A stretch of DNA of 64,000 bases from assembly GCA_018812715.1 (NCBI GenBank), contig JAHJCT010000017.1, positions 124,001 to 188,000 of the forward strand, written 5' to 3'. Positions 50,714 to 60,336 of this stretch are shown piece by piece. Position numbers and translations under genes: made by a program. The stretch comes from Microcaldota archaeon. GTDB lineage: Archaea; Micrarchaeota; Micrarchaeia; Anstonellales; Bilamarchaeaceae. The stretch's first letter is position 1. Every line of letters begins with the position of its first letter. The notes beneath the pieces are model-generated. The model was not told the DNA's origin. It made no database searches and saw only the letters and a list, made by a program, of their open reading frames with translations.

Positions 50714-52444
50714 TCAGAGCACCTTAGAGAAGGGGACGCCTTTATTTGCTGCCTTTAAAATAACACTTTCATCTGCATAATATATCTTCATTATCTTTCC
50801 TACATCCTCTACAGTATCTATGTTATTTTTTACCATCCATTGCAGTATGTTTACTTTATTTTTTTGATCAGCTTTAATCTCTTTTTCTGTCATTCCTGTG
50901 TGCAAGTTCATCTCTTCAGTATATCTGTGCGGTTGTTTTACCATTTCAAAGCTGTCTGTTCTTGGTTTCCAATTGTAAATTCTATTAATGTCAGGTTTAT
51001 CTACTCCTGGAACTACTTCTGAAATTTCCAATGTTCTTCTTATATTCTTTCTTCGGTCTCTGTATTGTACAAGAAGAAGATGTATGTCTTCTACTTCTGA
51101 TGCAGGTACTTCTATAGGCGGTTCAATCAGCCTTTTTATCACTTGTGGTCCAGTATCTGCGTGAATTGTAGCATATACGCTGTGCCCAGTGTGCATTGCT
51201 TCAAAAAGCACCTCAGCTTCTTGTTTTCTTCTTATTTCACCCATGATTATTCTATCAGGTCTCATACGTAATGAATTTACAACAAGATCAAGCATAGTTA
51301 CTTCTCCATATCCCTCTGGATTTGGTGGCCTAGTCACAAGCGGTACCCAGTTCCATTGATAGGTTGGAAGTGAAAGTTCTCGCGTATCCTCAATTGTTAC
51401 AATCCTCTGAAATGGCTGGATAAGTGCCAGAAGTCCGTTCAATGCACTCGTCTTTCCACTTGCAGTACCGCCTGCAATTACAACATTCATTTCATACTGC
51501 ATTGCCTGCCATAACAGAGCTGCCATTTCTGTTGTCATCGTATTTGCTTCTTTCTTCAAAAAACTGATTATTGTCCATGGATTTTTTGAGAAAAGACGCA
51601 TAGTCAATGTATTTCCATAAGATGAAATTGGATAGAGTGTGGCATTTGCACGATCTCCACTGCTGAGACGGGCATCCAGAATTGGATTAAGCAGACTTAT
51701 TTGTCTCCCAACCTTTCTTGCAATTTGTGCTGCGTAATTTTCTGTATCCTCTTCACTCTTTACTTCAATATTAGTTTTCAGCCAGCCATATTTTCGATGA
51801 TAAACAGAAATCGGTACCTGGGTTGAATTGATTATAACTTCTTCCAGTCTCTCATCGCCTATAAGTGCTTCCATTTCTCCTAATCCAAACATTTCATTTA
51901 TTGCTATCCCGGCCAGTATTTCCAAGATACCATCTTCTGGGCCAAGATCATTTTGTATGATATCAAATATCACCTGATGCCTTCTTTCAAAACGTGCAGT
52001 AGATTCTTCTTTCCCTTTTTCTACCACTTCAAGTGCCAGTGTTTTTGATGCTTCCACTTTTACATGTTCAAGATATACTTTTGTATAAACACTAATTTCA
52101 GGAAGAGTAATGTTATACACTGGCCTTTTCTCTGCTTCAGAATAAACGATCATCACTGTTCCTTTTATTCTTCCCTCTCTTCCAGCAATATCATACTTTT
52201 CTAGTGCTTTCTCTTTCTTACTCTCTTCCTTTTTCTTTTCTTCTGTTTCTCTTATAGCTACCCACGGTCTTCTTACCATATCAACAGGATAATGTGTTTG
52301 TGCTAATCCTGCCTTTTCAAGAACTAGTGCAATTTTCTCGACGGAATTTTCACTCCAGGAAAGTTCTCGTGCAATTTCATAAAAATTAATTTTCTTCTTT
52401 TTCCTGATAAGATTAACCATCTCATCTATTCTTGTGGTGAGCAT
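50714..52444 (-). CDS. Type II/IV secretion system ATPase (TadA/FlaI/PilT superfamily)
   Basis: Walker A is AGGTASGKTSALNGLL (~320) and the Asp box VTIEDTRELSLP, with Walker B MRPDRIIMGEIRRKQE and the His box HTGHSVYATIHAD (~418). The N-terminal ~75 residues are a winged helix (IDEMVNLIRKKKKINFYEIA). This is the hexameric assembly ATPase of the pilus. 576 aa is in the normal range for archaeal pilus ATPases. It is separated by 25 bp from the pilin-like gene upstream. Confidence 0.93.
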   Translation of the reverse strand: MLTTRIDEMVNLIRKKKKINFYEIARELSWSENSVEKIALVLEKAGLAQTHYPVDMVRRPWVAIRETEEKKKEESKKEKALEKYDIAGREGRIKGTVMIVYSEAEKRPVYNITLPEISVYTKVYLEHVKVEASKTLALEVVEKGKEESTARFERRHQVIFDIIQNDLGPEDGILEILAGIAINEMFGLGEMEALIGDERLEEVIINSTQVPISVYHRKYGWLKTNIEVKSEEDTENYAAQIARKVGRQISLLNPILDARLSSGDRANATLYPISSYGNTLTMRLFSKNPWTIISFLKKEANTMTTEMAALLWQAMQYEMNVVIAGGTASGKTSALNGLLALIQPFQRIVTIEDTRELSLPTYQWNWVPLVTRPPNPEGYGEVTMLDLVVNSLRMRPDRIIMGEIRRKQEAEVLFEAMHTGHSVYATIHADTGPQVIKRLIEPPIEVPASEVEDIHLLLVQYRDRRKNIRRTLEISEVVPGVDKPDINRIYNWKPRTDSFEMVKQPHRYTEEMNLHTGMTEKEIKADQKNKVNILQWMVKNNIDTVEDVGKIMKIYYADESVILKAANKGVPFSKVL

Positions 52445-52468
52445 AATCGCTCATCTCTTATAAGTATT

Positions 52469-53281
52469 TTAATACTTGCCTATCATTCGTGTTAATCGTA
52501 TGTTATCTTGAACGTAATCAACAGTAGCATCATACTGATATCCAATTCTATTATCCTCTTCTGGTAAAGGCAACATTACATTCCATCTAAATGAAGCGCC
52601 AGCATTTTGTGTTGTAATCTGCAGTGAGCCATCCCCCCCACCTACATCTCCCACATCTATGTAAACAAAACTTTCATTTCCGTAATACACTTCAAATCTA
52701 TTCAATTGGTTTGAGAATATGGCCCCACTTTCAGTTATCGTACCACTAAGATCAGTGTATCTCAAACTAACATTGAGATCACCGCTTTCATTGAATGCAA
52801 AACCAGTGTAATTTGTTCTTGTTCCAAAAACACTAACATTTATCTGATATTCAATGGCATCCGTTGCTGGAGATGAGGTAAACAACATTGCTTCTTCTTC
52901 AGTTTCATAGTAGTAGTCCTCATTAATTATCATTGTAGAACTCATATTTGAAAAATTAAGATCTAATTGTGCATTTGTCATCATTGCGTCCACAAAATTT
53001 TCATAATTAGAAAGTTCTCCAGAAACATTTTCTTTTGGAATTATATCTTCAATTGTAATAATCATGCTTGTATTTGTCTCAACAAAGCTTATTTCTGGCC
53101 CAACAATACTATTGACATCATTTGCAATACTATCTGATAAAAATGCAGCATACATAAGAGGTTGTGGTTCTAAAAGTGCTCTTTCCATGTTGAGATAGCT
53201 GTTATGGAGTGCAGTAGCAAGCATCACGAGCAGTGTAATAAGTGCTACAGTTGCAATCGTTATTACAAATCCTTTTTTCAT
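52469..53281 (-). CDS. Pilin-like protein of the pilus operon
   Basis: The N-terminus MKKGFVITIATVALITLLVM resembles a prepilin-like lead with a Lys-Gly before a hydrophobic helix, but lacks the +5 Glu. The 240-residue outside domain is rich in Asn sequons and acidic residues. It overlaps the next gene upstream by four bases, so all five small pilus genes are coupled. It may be a minor pilin or a tip protein. Confidence 0.7.
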   Translation of the reverse strand: MKKGFVITIATVALITLLVMLATALHNSYLNMERALLEPQPLMYAAFLSDSIANDVNSIVGPEISFVETNTSMIITIEDIIPKENVSGELSNYENFVDAMMTNAQLDLNFSNMSSTMIINEDYYYETEEEAMLFTSSPATDAIEYQINVSVFGTRTNYTGFAFNESGDLNVSLRYTDLSGTITESGAIFSNQLNRFEVYYGNESFVYIDVGDVGGGDGSLQITTQNAGASFRWNVMLPLPEEDNRIGYQYDATVDYVQDNIRLTRMIGKY

Positions 53282-53682
53282 GTTGATTCCTTCCTATACC
53301 AAGATTCTGCTTTGACCGTGTAGAACTCCCCTGCACGCACAGTAGGCATAATCACAACTTGCAGTTCTTGTCCATACTCTCCACAATCATTTTTTGATAT
53401 TATCAAAATCTGGTCATCGCTGCTATTTAGTATTGAAATCTGCATGCACACTAATTCTGGTGTAGTTTCAATTATTCTTCGCATCCCACTGCTGTTTCCA
53501 CTAATTGCTGAATCCAAAATCTCTGTTTTTTCCATCACAGTAAGCGCATCAAGTGTTATTTGCTTTAGATATATACCATTTGGAGCATAAGGTTGAAACG
53601 TCTGCGTATAAAGTATGAGAGCTGCAATGAAAAGAAATGCCACAGCAACGAGGGCATCAATAGTTATCACCAATCCTTTCAT
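53278..53682 (-). CDS. Small pilin-like protein
   Basis: A short lead MKG is followed by the hydrophobic helix LVITIDALVAVAFLFIAALI and a ~100-residue domain with two Cys (VCMQISIL, NDCGEYGQE). The Asp within the helix start is unusual for pilins. ATG 53682 is chosen because GGAGGT lies six bases upstream; the TTG at 53688 is too close to that site. Overlaps its neighbours by four bases at both ends. Confidence 0.7.
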   Translation of the reverse strand: MKGLVITIDALVAVAFLFIAALILYTQTFQPYAPNGIYLKQITLDALTVMEKTEILDSAISGNSSGMRRIIETTPELVCMQISILNSSDDQILIISKNDCGEYGQELQVVIMPTVRAGEFYTVKAESWYRKEST

Positions 53683-54179
53683 TGCCAAACCTCCACGTGG
53701 ACAATTACTGGACTTTCATTCAAAATCCCTAATCTTTTGTAGACAATTGCACTATCAAGATCTCCAGCAAATGTTCCAAATTCATAATATGTTTCATTAG
53801 TTTCCAATTCCATTATCCGAACTCCTAGTCCATATTTCTGCATACCTAATCTGGTTTTCACTAGCTCATATTCTGTATCATTTGCTGAAACTAATCTTTC
53901 TATTTTCAAATTATTCAATTCGTTACGTCCATTTACCAAACCAACACTTGTGATATTTCCATCCAACTGAGATAATGTTTCCCAACTCTTTGGTTCTCCA
54001 CTAGTTGTCAGAAGTGCCTCTGCTGCAAACATTGCATCAGTTTGCATTTGCCTGTATTCATGCGTTGTATTCCAGCGAATTGCAAGGCTATTCCAGATAA
54101 GCACTGAGAATAAAAGTATGAATGCCAATACGACCGTAGCAGCTGAAAAATCTACGCTCCACGTTTGTCCTTTACTCAA
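53679..54179 (-). CDS. Pilin-like protein
   Basis: The N-terminus MSKGQTWSVDFSAATVVLAF looks like a class III prepilin signal (KG then Q) with a long hydrophobic segment. The outside domain of ~120 residues carries several sequons and ends in a beta strand (VIVHVEVWQ). It overlaps both neighbours. The WSVDF insertion between cleavage site and helix is not typical, so it may be a minor component. Confidence 0.7.
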   Translation of the reverse strand: MSKGQTWSVDFSAATVVLAFILLFSVLIWNSLAIRWNTTHEYRQMQTDAMFAAEALLTTSGEPKSWETLSQLDGNITSVGLVNGRNELNNLKIERLVSANDTEYELVKTRLGMQKYGLGVRIMELETNETYYEFGTFAGDLDSAIVYKRLGILNESPVIVHVEVWQ

Positions 54180-54549
54180 TTTCTATCGCCCCGTTATTAT
54201 TTTTGATAAGCATTTGCCCTCCTTCAATTGTAGTCGTGTTTACATTTCCATTAAGCAAAGGTGCCTGTGATGCTGCATATGGTCTTTTTGATTCCACAGA
54301 AACAGTTGCAATTGTTATATTCTCCCTATCTATTTTTCCAACTGTAAAATTGTATTGTGCACCATCACCAGCAAGATGCACATAATTTATTGCTGCTGAT
54401 ACTCTATACGCATTTCCCAACGTTGCCAATGATTCTTCTGTTTGAAAAAGATTTACTTTTTCACCAAGATAAATAGTAGTAAATACTACAAAAATGACCA
54501 TAAGAGCTGAAAGCACGAAGAGAAATTCCATTGATACTTGTGCCTTCAT
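54172..54549 (-). CDS. Type IV pilin-like protein
   Basis: MKAQVSMEFLFVLSALMVIF is a good class III signal, with cleavage before Gln and Glu at +5. The 125-aa protein has a small C-terminal domain (AGDGAQYNFTVGK, NNNGAIEIE). It is 11 bp from the RTX pilin gene upstream and overlaps the next gene by eight bases. Confidence 0.82.
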   Translation of the reverse strand: MKAQVSMEFLFVLSALMVIFVVFTTIYLGEKVNLFQTEESLATLGNAYRVSAAINYVHLAGDGAQYNFTVGKIDRENITIATVSVESKRPYAASQAPLLNGNVNTTTIEGGQMLIKNNNGAIEIE

Positions 54550-54559
54550 GATATTACCT

Positions 54560-56329
54560 TTATGTTGGGCCGCATTGGCTGTAACCCTCAGATGATTCGC
54601 TTTCGCATGTTGTATTTATTTCTCCCCTGTAACAATCATCATTTCCTTCGCCACCATCAAGTGTATCTGTATCTAACCCGCCATCTATTTTGTCATTGGC
54701 TACTTCGCCATATATGGTATCTGCCCCATAGCTTCCACAAATGGTGTCCTTTCCATCCCCACCATAAATAATATCATTTCCATCCCCACCATAAATTAGA
54801 TCATCACCATGTTCTCCATAAATCTCATCATTTCCATCCCCACCATCAATATCATCAGCTGCATCCCCACCATAAATAATATCATTTCCACCCTGGCCAT
54901 AAAGCCAGTCATTGCTGCCTTCTCCATAAAGTATATCGTCACCTGGTCCGCCATCAAGAATATCATTGCTGTTTGAACCATAAAGTATGTCATTACCTTC
55001 AAGCCCGCATACTTTATCATTACCCGAGCCAGTGTAAATTATATCTGATTCATTTGTCCCTACAATAACATCCTGCCCTGGTCCTCCCATAAGCGTTCCA
55101 TTATATGGCTGGCCATCTTGTGGTCCGCCTACAACCGTGCCATTAACTACATAAATAGTGGCAAATTCGCAATTGCACACCGGAACACCCATATATCCTG
55201 AACTCACTGGACAATGACAGAATCCACTTCCATTACCCCAACCAGATTCGCCACCGCCTCCAAAGCCAGAGTCAACAACAACATATAGTGCAATTGTATC
55301 CTGGGCATTTTCTTCGCCCTCTCCAACTACCATAATAGCACCTTCATAATCTCCATCAGATGTTTCATTAGGTACAGTCAGAGTCAATGTTTTTTCCACA
55401 CATGTGCTTGGGGCCATTCCTCCAAGGGATGTAGTATTTCCTACCCAGCTTCCAGGGGGCCCAACACTTGGAGTAAATGTAACGCTTGTTGGTGCAGTCA
55501 GATAATTTGTACATATAGTGAATGTTCCCTCTGCACTACCACCGGGTGGAAGGTTTTCTGCCCAGAAATTTGGAGTGACATTCAATGCATCACTTACCTC
55601 AACTGCATATCCTGCAATCTCGATTGTTATTGGTACACGTACAGTTTCTGTATTATTTTCTGCATCACTAGCAGTAAATCTCATCTCCCCATTGTAATAA
55701 CCAACTGCAGTTGGACTTGCACTAAATGAAAGATCAATTGTTTGTTTATCACTAGGGCCTAATACAAAACCTGAACCAGGAGATATATCCATATCAACTT
55801 TATCGCTGGTCCATATCTCAGCATGCTCAACATTGATACTAGAATTCCACAAACTCTTAACATAAAAAGAAGCATTGGTAGTTTCATTTCTATTCATAAT
55901 AACATAAATTGAATTCTTGCTAAGCGATAGCATTGCATTTCCTATGCGCACTTTATTTCCTTCTGATATTACCCATACCCAATGAGCTCCGCTTGTTCCA
56001 GGAAATGATCCATGCACTTCAAAATATTCTACAGTAACATAATCGCTTCCCCTAACTTTCAATCTTATTGTCCTGTTTTCAATGTAAGAATTTTCAGGTT
56101 CATAGCTGCTTGGAAGAATTATGTAAACCTGTTTTCTTGCTCCTTCTCCCTGTGCATAGACCTCTTTTGCCGCTGCACTAATATCTAAGATAGAATTTGT
56201 TGCATCGTGTTGCTCTTTCAATTCGCTGATCCCTCCGACTTGCTGAAGGGCAATAATTATTACTGTAGTCAAAATAAAAACTGCTAATGCCAATACCAAA
56301 AGAAATTCTATACTCGTCTGGGCACGCAT
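54560..56329 (-). CDS. Pilin with ~17 RTX calcium-binding repeats
   Basis: The N-terminus MRAQTSIEFLLVLALAVFIL is a class III prepilin signal. A beta domain (~35-230), an Ig-like NPCBM/NEW2-type region (~235-345) and a Cys-rich linker (GFCHCPVSSGYMGVPVCNC) follow. Residues ~415-567 are 17 consecutive nonapeptides of the RTX type (GGxGxDxUx), e.g. GGDGNDIIY, GGPGDDILY, GQGGNDIIY. RTX repeats fold into a parallel beta roll on binding Ca2+. A pilin with an RTX tail may be a Ca2+-dependent adhesive pilus tip. First gene of the operon, 589 aa. Confidence 0.88.
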   Translation of the reverse strand: MRAQTSIEFLLVLALAVFILTTVIIIALQQVGGISELKEQHDATNSILDISAAAKEVYAQGEGARKQVYIILPSSYEPENSYIENRTIRLKVRGSDYVTVEYFEVHGSFPGTSGAHWVWVISEGNKVRIGNAMLSLSKNSIYVIMNRNETTNASFYVKSLWNSSINVEHAEIWTSDKVDMDISPGSGFVLGPSDKQTIDLSFSASPTAVGYYNGEMRFTASDAENNTETVRVPITIEIAGYAVEVSDALNVTPNFWAENLPPGGSAEGTFTICTNYLTAPTSVTFTPSVGPPGSWVGNTTSLGGMAPSTCVEKTLTLTVPNETSDGDYEGAIMVVGEGEENAQDTIALYVVVDSGFGGGGESGWGNGSGFCHCPVSSGYMGVPVCNCEFATIYVVNGTVVGGPQDGQPYNGTLMGGPGQDVIVGTNESDIIYTGSGNDKVCGLEGNDILYGSNSNDILDGGPGDDILYGEGSNDWLYGQGGNDIIYGGDAADDIDGGDGNDEIYGEHGDDLIYGGDGNDIIYGGDGKDTICGSYGADTIYGEVANDKIDGGLDTDTLDGGEGNDDCYRGEINTTCESESSEGYSQCGPT

Positions 56330-56379
56330 GTTATCCTAACTTATCGTACTATTAAATCCTTTTCTATTAAAGTAGGGAT

Positions 56380-57114
56380 CTATCTTCTCCTATGGCATCC
56401 CCTTCTTTTTAATTTAGTTATCTTCAATCCATTTTTTCCTATTTCAAATTCATTCAGATAATCGCTGTGATTGGTATCTCTCATTTTCAATATCTCCATT
56501 GCCCTTTTTCTAGTAGAATCAGTTCTGCAATGGTAGAGATTGATTATTGCATCTGTAAGGAATCCAAGTCTTCCGCCGCTTGCATGTTCTGGTGTAACTG
56601 CAACTTCTGAAGTTACTAATGCTGTTGAATCCCATTTTCTTAATAATTCAAAAAGATTGAGGACTGATTCATTTGCCCTATATTGATTTTCAAAAACCAT
56701 TTCATAAGCAGTGAGTGAATCGATTACCAGTCTCTTTGCTTTCATATCCTCCACTACATCACGAAGAGAACCGCCACCCTGGGCGATTATGCCAACTATT
56801 TCATGTGGCTCATATCGTACAATTGCTAGTTTGTCTTTTTTGATCAGTTCTTTAAGGTCCCAGCCAAAACTAGTACCATGCTGGCAGATTGTTTCTGTTG
56901 ATTCTGAAAAGCTTATGTAAACCCCTGGTTCATCATAATCTTTTGCTCCTTTGTAGAGATATTGAAGGCAGAAGAGTGTTTTTCCATTTCCAGTGTCTCC
57001 TCGTATCATAATAGTACTATTTTTTACAAATCCCCCTTCCATGAGTTTATCTAATCCACCAATACCAGTAGGAACTCTTTCAATTGCTTCATATGTACAT
57101 TTCTTTTTTGCCAT
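56380..57114 (-). CDS. KaiC/RecA-like ATPase
   Basis: The protein begins VPTGIGGLDKLMEGGFVKNS with Walker A RGDTGNGKTLFCLQYL (~40) and Walker B KRLVIDSLTA (~130), the KaiC-like single-domain family related to the archaellum/pilus regulator FlaH. It lies 50 bp upstream of the RTX pilin gene on the same strand, so it may regulate pilus assembly as FlaH does for archaella. Other roles, such as signalling, are possible. 244 aa. Confidence 0.85.
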   Translation of the reverse strand: MAKKKCTYEAIERVPTGIGGLDKLMEGGFVKNSTIMIRGDTGNGKTLFCLQYLYKGAKDYDEPGVYISFSESTETICQHGTSFGWDLKELIKKDKLAIVRYEPHEIVGIIAQGGGSLRDVVEDMKAKRLVIDSLTAYEMVFENQYRANESVLNLFELLRKWDSTALVTSEVAVTPEHASGGRLGFLTDAIINLYHCRTDSTRKRAMEILKMRDTNHSDYLNEFEIGKNGLKITKLKRRGCHRRR

Positions 57115-57151
57115 AACCTGTTAATTCGTGTTAGAAATATATATGTTTGGG

Positions 57152-58426
57152 CTATAGTGAAATTAGTTTATCCCATTGCTTTTTTTCTATATTAATTCCG
57201 AGCAATTCTTCTGCACTTTTATGATCGAGTTGTGACAATGTAATTTTCTTTTTCTCACAATGTTTTACCAGTTTCCCTGTTTTTTCATGGGCTTCTCTAA
57301 ATGAAATTCCGTTCATAGCCAAATAATCAGCTATCTTTGTTGCCTGTGCAAAACCTTCATCCAATTCTTTGCATATTTCTTCTTGATTGAATTCCAGTTT
57401 TTTTACTATCTTTGTCAATACTGCAATACACTGCATTGTTGTTTCGATCCCACTCATAACTGCAAATTTCGTTTCTTGCATATCGGAATGATAACCAGAA
57501 ATCAATGCTTTTTTTACAGAAAGCACATGCATAAGATTTGAATGCACTCTAGCCGTTCTCCCTCTAATAAGTTCAAGGGCATCCGGATTTTTCTTATTTG
57601 GCATTATGCTGCTTCCTGTGCAAAATTCATCTGGTAATTCAACTAATCCTTTTTGCGATAGCCAGATCAATTCTTCTGCTATGCCAGATAATTTTGCCAT
57701 AATTATACTCAACGCTGAAAGAAGCTCTGCTTCACATTCTCCTCTTGAGCTTATTGTGTCTAATTCATTATCCTGTACTTTTTCAAATCCCAAGAGCTTT
57801 GCAGTATACTCTCTATCTATCTTCCAGCTAGTGCCTGCAAGTGCACATGCCCCTAAAGGATTCATATTTATTCTTTTGAAACAATCGCCAAGTCTTTCTA
57901 TATCCCGCTGTAAACTTTTCGTATATGCGTCACACCAAAACTCTATTGTAATTGGTTGCGCAACTCTTGTGTGCGTATAGCCAACCACAGGTTCTTTCTT
58001 GGAAATATCAGCAAAACTTTTCTGCAATTTTTTTATCTCATCCTTTAAGCAAGCTACTTCGTCCCGCATATATAGTCGCATATCCAAAAGCACTTGATCA
58101 TTTCTAGAACGTGCAGTATGCATTTTCTTTCCATGTTCTGTTTTTTTACTCACTGCAGTTTCAATATTCATATGCACATCTTCTAATTTTTCATCAAGCT
58201 TAAACTTTCCTTTTTCCCACGCCTCCTTTATCTCTTCTAGTGCATTCACTATCTCTGCAGCTTCATTCTCTTTGAGAATTCCCTGCTTTTTCAACATCTT
58301 CACATGTGCAATACTACCCAGAATATCATATGGCACCAGCTTTTCATCAAGCACAATGTTCTCTGCACTATTGAACTTCAGTATATCCTTATCAGGACTC
58401 TTGGAAAAACGACCTCTCCAAAGCAT
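57152..58426 (-). CDS. argH: Argininosuccinate lyase
   Basis: The fumarase/lyase signature GSSIMPNKKNPD (~272) is clear, with MHTARSRNDQV (~102), GYTHTRVAQP and TSWKIDREYTAK. It splits argininosuccinate to arginine and fumarate, the last step of arginine synthesis. 424 aa is slightly shorter than bacterial ArgH but complete. It overlaps argG by one base, the usual operon. Confidence 0.96.
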   Translation of the reverse strand: MLWRGRFSKSPDKDILKFNSAENIVLDEKLVPYDILGSIAHVKMLKKQGILKENEAAEIVNALEEIKEAWEKGKFKLDEKLEDVHMNIETAVSKKTEHGKKMHTARSRNDQVLLDMRLYMRDEVACLKDEIKKLQKSFADISKKEPVVGYTHTRVAQPITIEFWCDAYTKSLQRDIERLGDCFKRINMNPLGACALAGTSWKIDREYTAKLLGFEKVQDNELDTISSRGECEAELLSALSIIMAKLSGIAEELIWLSQKGLVELPDEFCTGSSIMPNKKNPDALELIRGRTARVHSNLMHVLSVKKALISGYHSDMQETKFAVMSGIETTMQCIAVLTKIVKKLEFNQEEICKELDEGFAQATKIADYLAMNGISFREAHEKTGKLVKHCEKKKITLSQLDHKSAEELLGINIEKKQWDKLISL

Positions 58427-59640
58427 TATTTCCCTCTATGTGTTATTGCATTATGTGCCATTAATCTGATTGCATTTATTTTTATGAATCCTTCTGAGTC
58501 TTTTTGATTAAATCCGCCTTCTATATCCATACTGGAGAGTTCTTTATCATAGAGTGAGCTTGGTGATTCTCTGCCCTTTACTGTTACATTTCCTTTGTAC
58601 AATGAAAGATAAACCACACCATCAATAAGCTCTTGACTTTTTCCTATTGCTGCTGCCAGAAAATCCATTTCTGGACTATACCAGAAACCATAGTAAACCA
58701 GCTCAGCAAATTTTGGAGCCAGCATATCTCGTAATCGCATAACTTCACGATCCATTGCTATTGACTCTATATCCAAATGCGCAGCACGCAGTATCGTTGC
58801 CCCAGGAGTTTCATATACTCCACGCGATTTTATTCCAACGTATCTATTTTCTACAATATCAATTCTTCCAACAGCATTTTTTGCACCAATCTCATTAAGA
58901 TACTCAAAAAGTTCTAACGGTTCTGTTTTTACAGTTCCATTGTTTACAACCTTCACAGGCAACCCATCTTTGAAGTGAATCTCAATTTCTGTTTCTTCAT
59001 TTGGTGCATCTTCTGGTGCATTTGTCCATTGAAACATCTCCTTAGCAGGAACTTTTGCTGGATCTTCTAAAACACCTGATTCATAGCTTATATGCATTAA
59101 ATTGGCATCAGTGCTATATGGTTTTTCATGCGTTGCATCGACTGGTATTCCCTTTTCTTTTGCATAATTAATAAGATCAGTTCTCCCCTTGAACTTTTCA
59201 AGGAATTCACTATCTTTCCAAGGAGAAATTATCTTTATTTTTGGATTCAGTGCATAATATGTTAATTCAAATCTCACCTGGTCATTTCCCTTGCCTGTTG
59301 CTCCATGTGCCACATATTCTGCCCCTTCCTTCTCGGCGATCTCAATTTGTTTTTTAGCTATGATTGGTCGTGCCAATGCCGTGCCAAGCAGGTATCTTCC
59401 TTCATAAATAGCATTAGCGCCAATTGCTGGGAATATGAAATCCGTAACAAATTCTTTTTTCAGATCTTCAATATAAACTTTTGAAGCTCCAATCTTCAAT
59501 GCCTTTTCTTTTGCAGTTTCAAAATCTTCTTTTTGTCCAACATCTGCCATATATGCAATGACATCATAGCCTTCGTCTACTAGCCATTTCAGTATGCATG
59601 ATGTATCCAATCCACCTGAGTATGCTAAGATAACTTTCAT
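58426..59640 (-). CDS. argG: Argininosuccinate synthase
   Basis: The PP-loop [33 protein letters not shown] (~118) and the late YSPEMDFL segment identify ArgG, which joins citrulline and aspartate using ATP. ATG 59640 starts exactly at MKVILAYS and has GAGTGAT upstream; a GTG nine bases earlier is unlikely. 404 aa. The promoter TTATAA at 59685-59690 is symmetric and may also serve the divergent regulator. Confidence 0.95.
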   Translation of the reverse strand: MKVILAYSGGLDTSCILKWLVDEGYDVIAYMADVGQKEDFETAKEKALKIGASKVYIEDLKKEFVTDFIFPAIGANAIYEGRYLLGTALARPIIAKKQIEIAEKEGAEYVAHGATGKGNDQVRFELTYYALNPKIKIISPWKDSEFLEKFKGRTDLINYAKEKGIPVDATHEKPYSTDANLMHISYESGVLEDPAKVPAKEMFQWTNAPEDAPNEETEIEIHFKDGLPVKVVNNGTVKTEPLELFEYLNEIGAKNAVGRIDIVENRYVGIKSRGVYETPGATILRAAHLDIESIAMDREVMRLRDMLAPKFAELVYYGFWYSPEMDFLAAAIGKSQELIDGVVYLSLYKGNVTVKGRESPSSLYDKELSSMDIEGGFNQKDSEGFIKINAIRLMAHNAITHRGK

Positions 59641-59701
59641 ATTTATCACTCATCTTTTGCAACTTCATTGCTACGGAATACACTTATAAACATTTTGTGA
59701 A

Positions 59702-59735
59702 ATATGTTACATATCAATACAAATGTGTTACATAT
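59702..59735. promoter_or_regulatory. TGTTACATAT sites between argG and the ACT-domain gene
   Basis: TGTTACATAT occurs at 59705-59714 and 59726-59735, 21 bp apart. The first is part of a perfect palindrome ATATGT-T-ACATAT (59702-59714). They overlap the expected transcript start of the rightward gene, which suggests autoregulation. Confidence 0.5.
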
Positions 59736-60336
59736 GGAACAAAACATCTCAGAATTGGTTTGGCTCTACGTCAAAAGAAGGCCTTTTCTCAAAGAAGTTC
59801 TCCGCGAAGGAGTGGTGAATTATTCATCTTTGGCCAGGAAAATTTCAATAGATGCATTTGGTGATTTAAAACATCAAAATGCTGTAAAAATGGCATTAAT
59901 TCGTCTTTCTTCTAAAATGGAAAAACTCGAAACTGATCTCGAAGAAAAAATCTTAGCCCTAATGAAAAAGAGTTCAATGACTATCAAAAACAAGGTTGCA
60001 GTAATAATAGCAACAAAACATTTTGAAGAATTGAAACCTCTTTCTTTTGCAAAATCTGGTAAAATAATTACATATATAGTTGAACAGCAGGAACTTCAAA
60101 AACTTCCAAAAAGCAAATTAATATGGAAAACAGAAGAAAATCTGAATCTCATAACAATAGAGAGCCCGGAAGAGTTGGAAGAAGTTCCGGGGGTTATCTC
60201 TTACATTCTTAGTGCTTTAGCCTCTGAAGGAATAAATGTTGTAGAATTTATCTCTTGCTATACTGATACACTTCTTGTAATAAAACAAGCTGATACTGAA
60301 AGTGCATTTAGGATACTTTCAAATATTATGGAATAA
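59734..60336 (+). CDS. ACT-domain protein, likely amino acid-responsive regulator
   Basis: Residues ~1-50 (MEQNISELVWLYVKRRPFLK) look like a helical DNA-binding region, and the end (VPGVISYILSALASEGINVV, then EFISCYTDTLLVIKQADTES) is an ACT domain, which binds amino acids. ATG 59734 is chosen because the TATA box at 59683-59690 puts the transcript start near 59713, after the ATG at 59704. Divergence from argGH and the paired palindromes suggest it controls arginine synthesis; this is inference. 200 aa. Confidence 0.75.
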   Translation: MEQNISELVWLYVKRRPFLKEVLREGVVNYSSLARKISIDAFGDLKHQNAVKMALIRLSSKMEKLETDLEEKILALMKKSSMTIKNKVAVIIATKHFEELKPLSFAKSGKIITYIVEQQELQKLPKSKLIWKTEENLNLITIESPEELEEVPGVISYILSALASEGINVVEFISCYTDTLLVIKQADTESAFRILSNIME

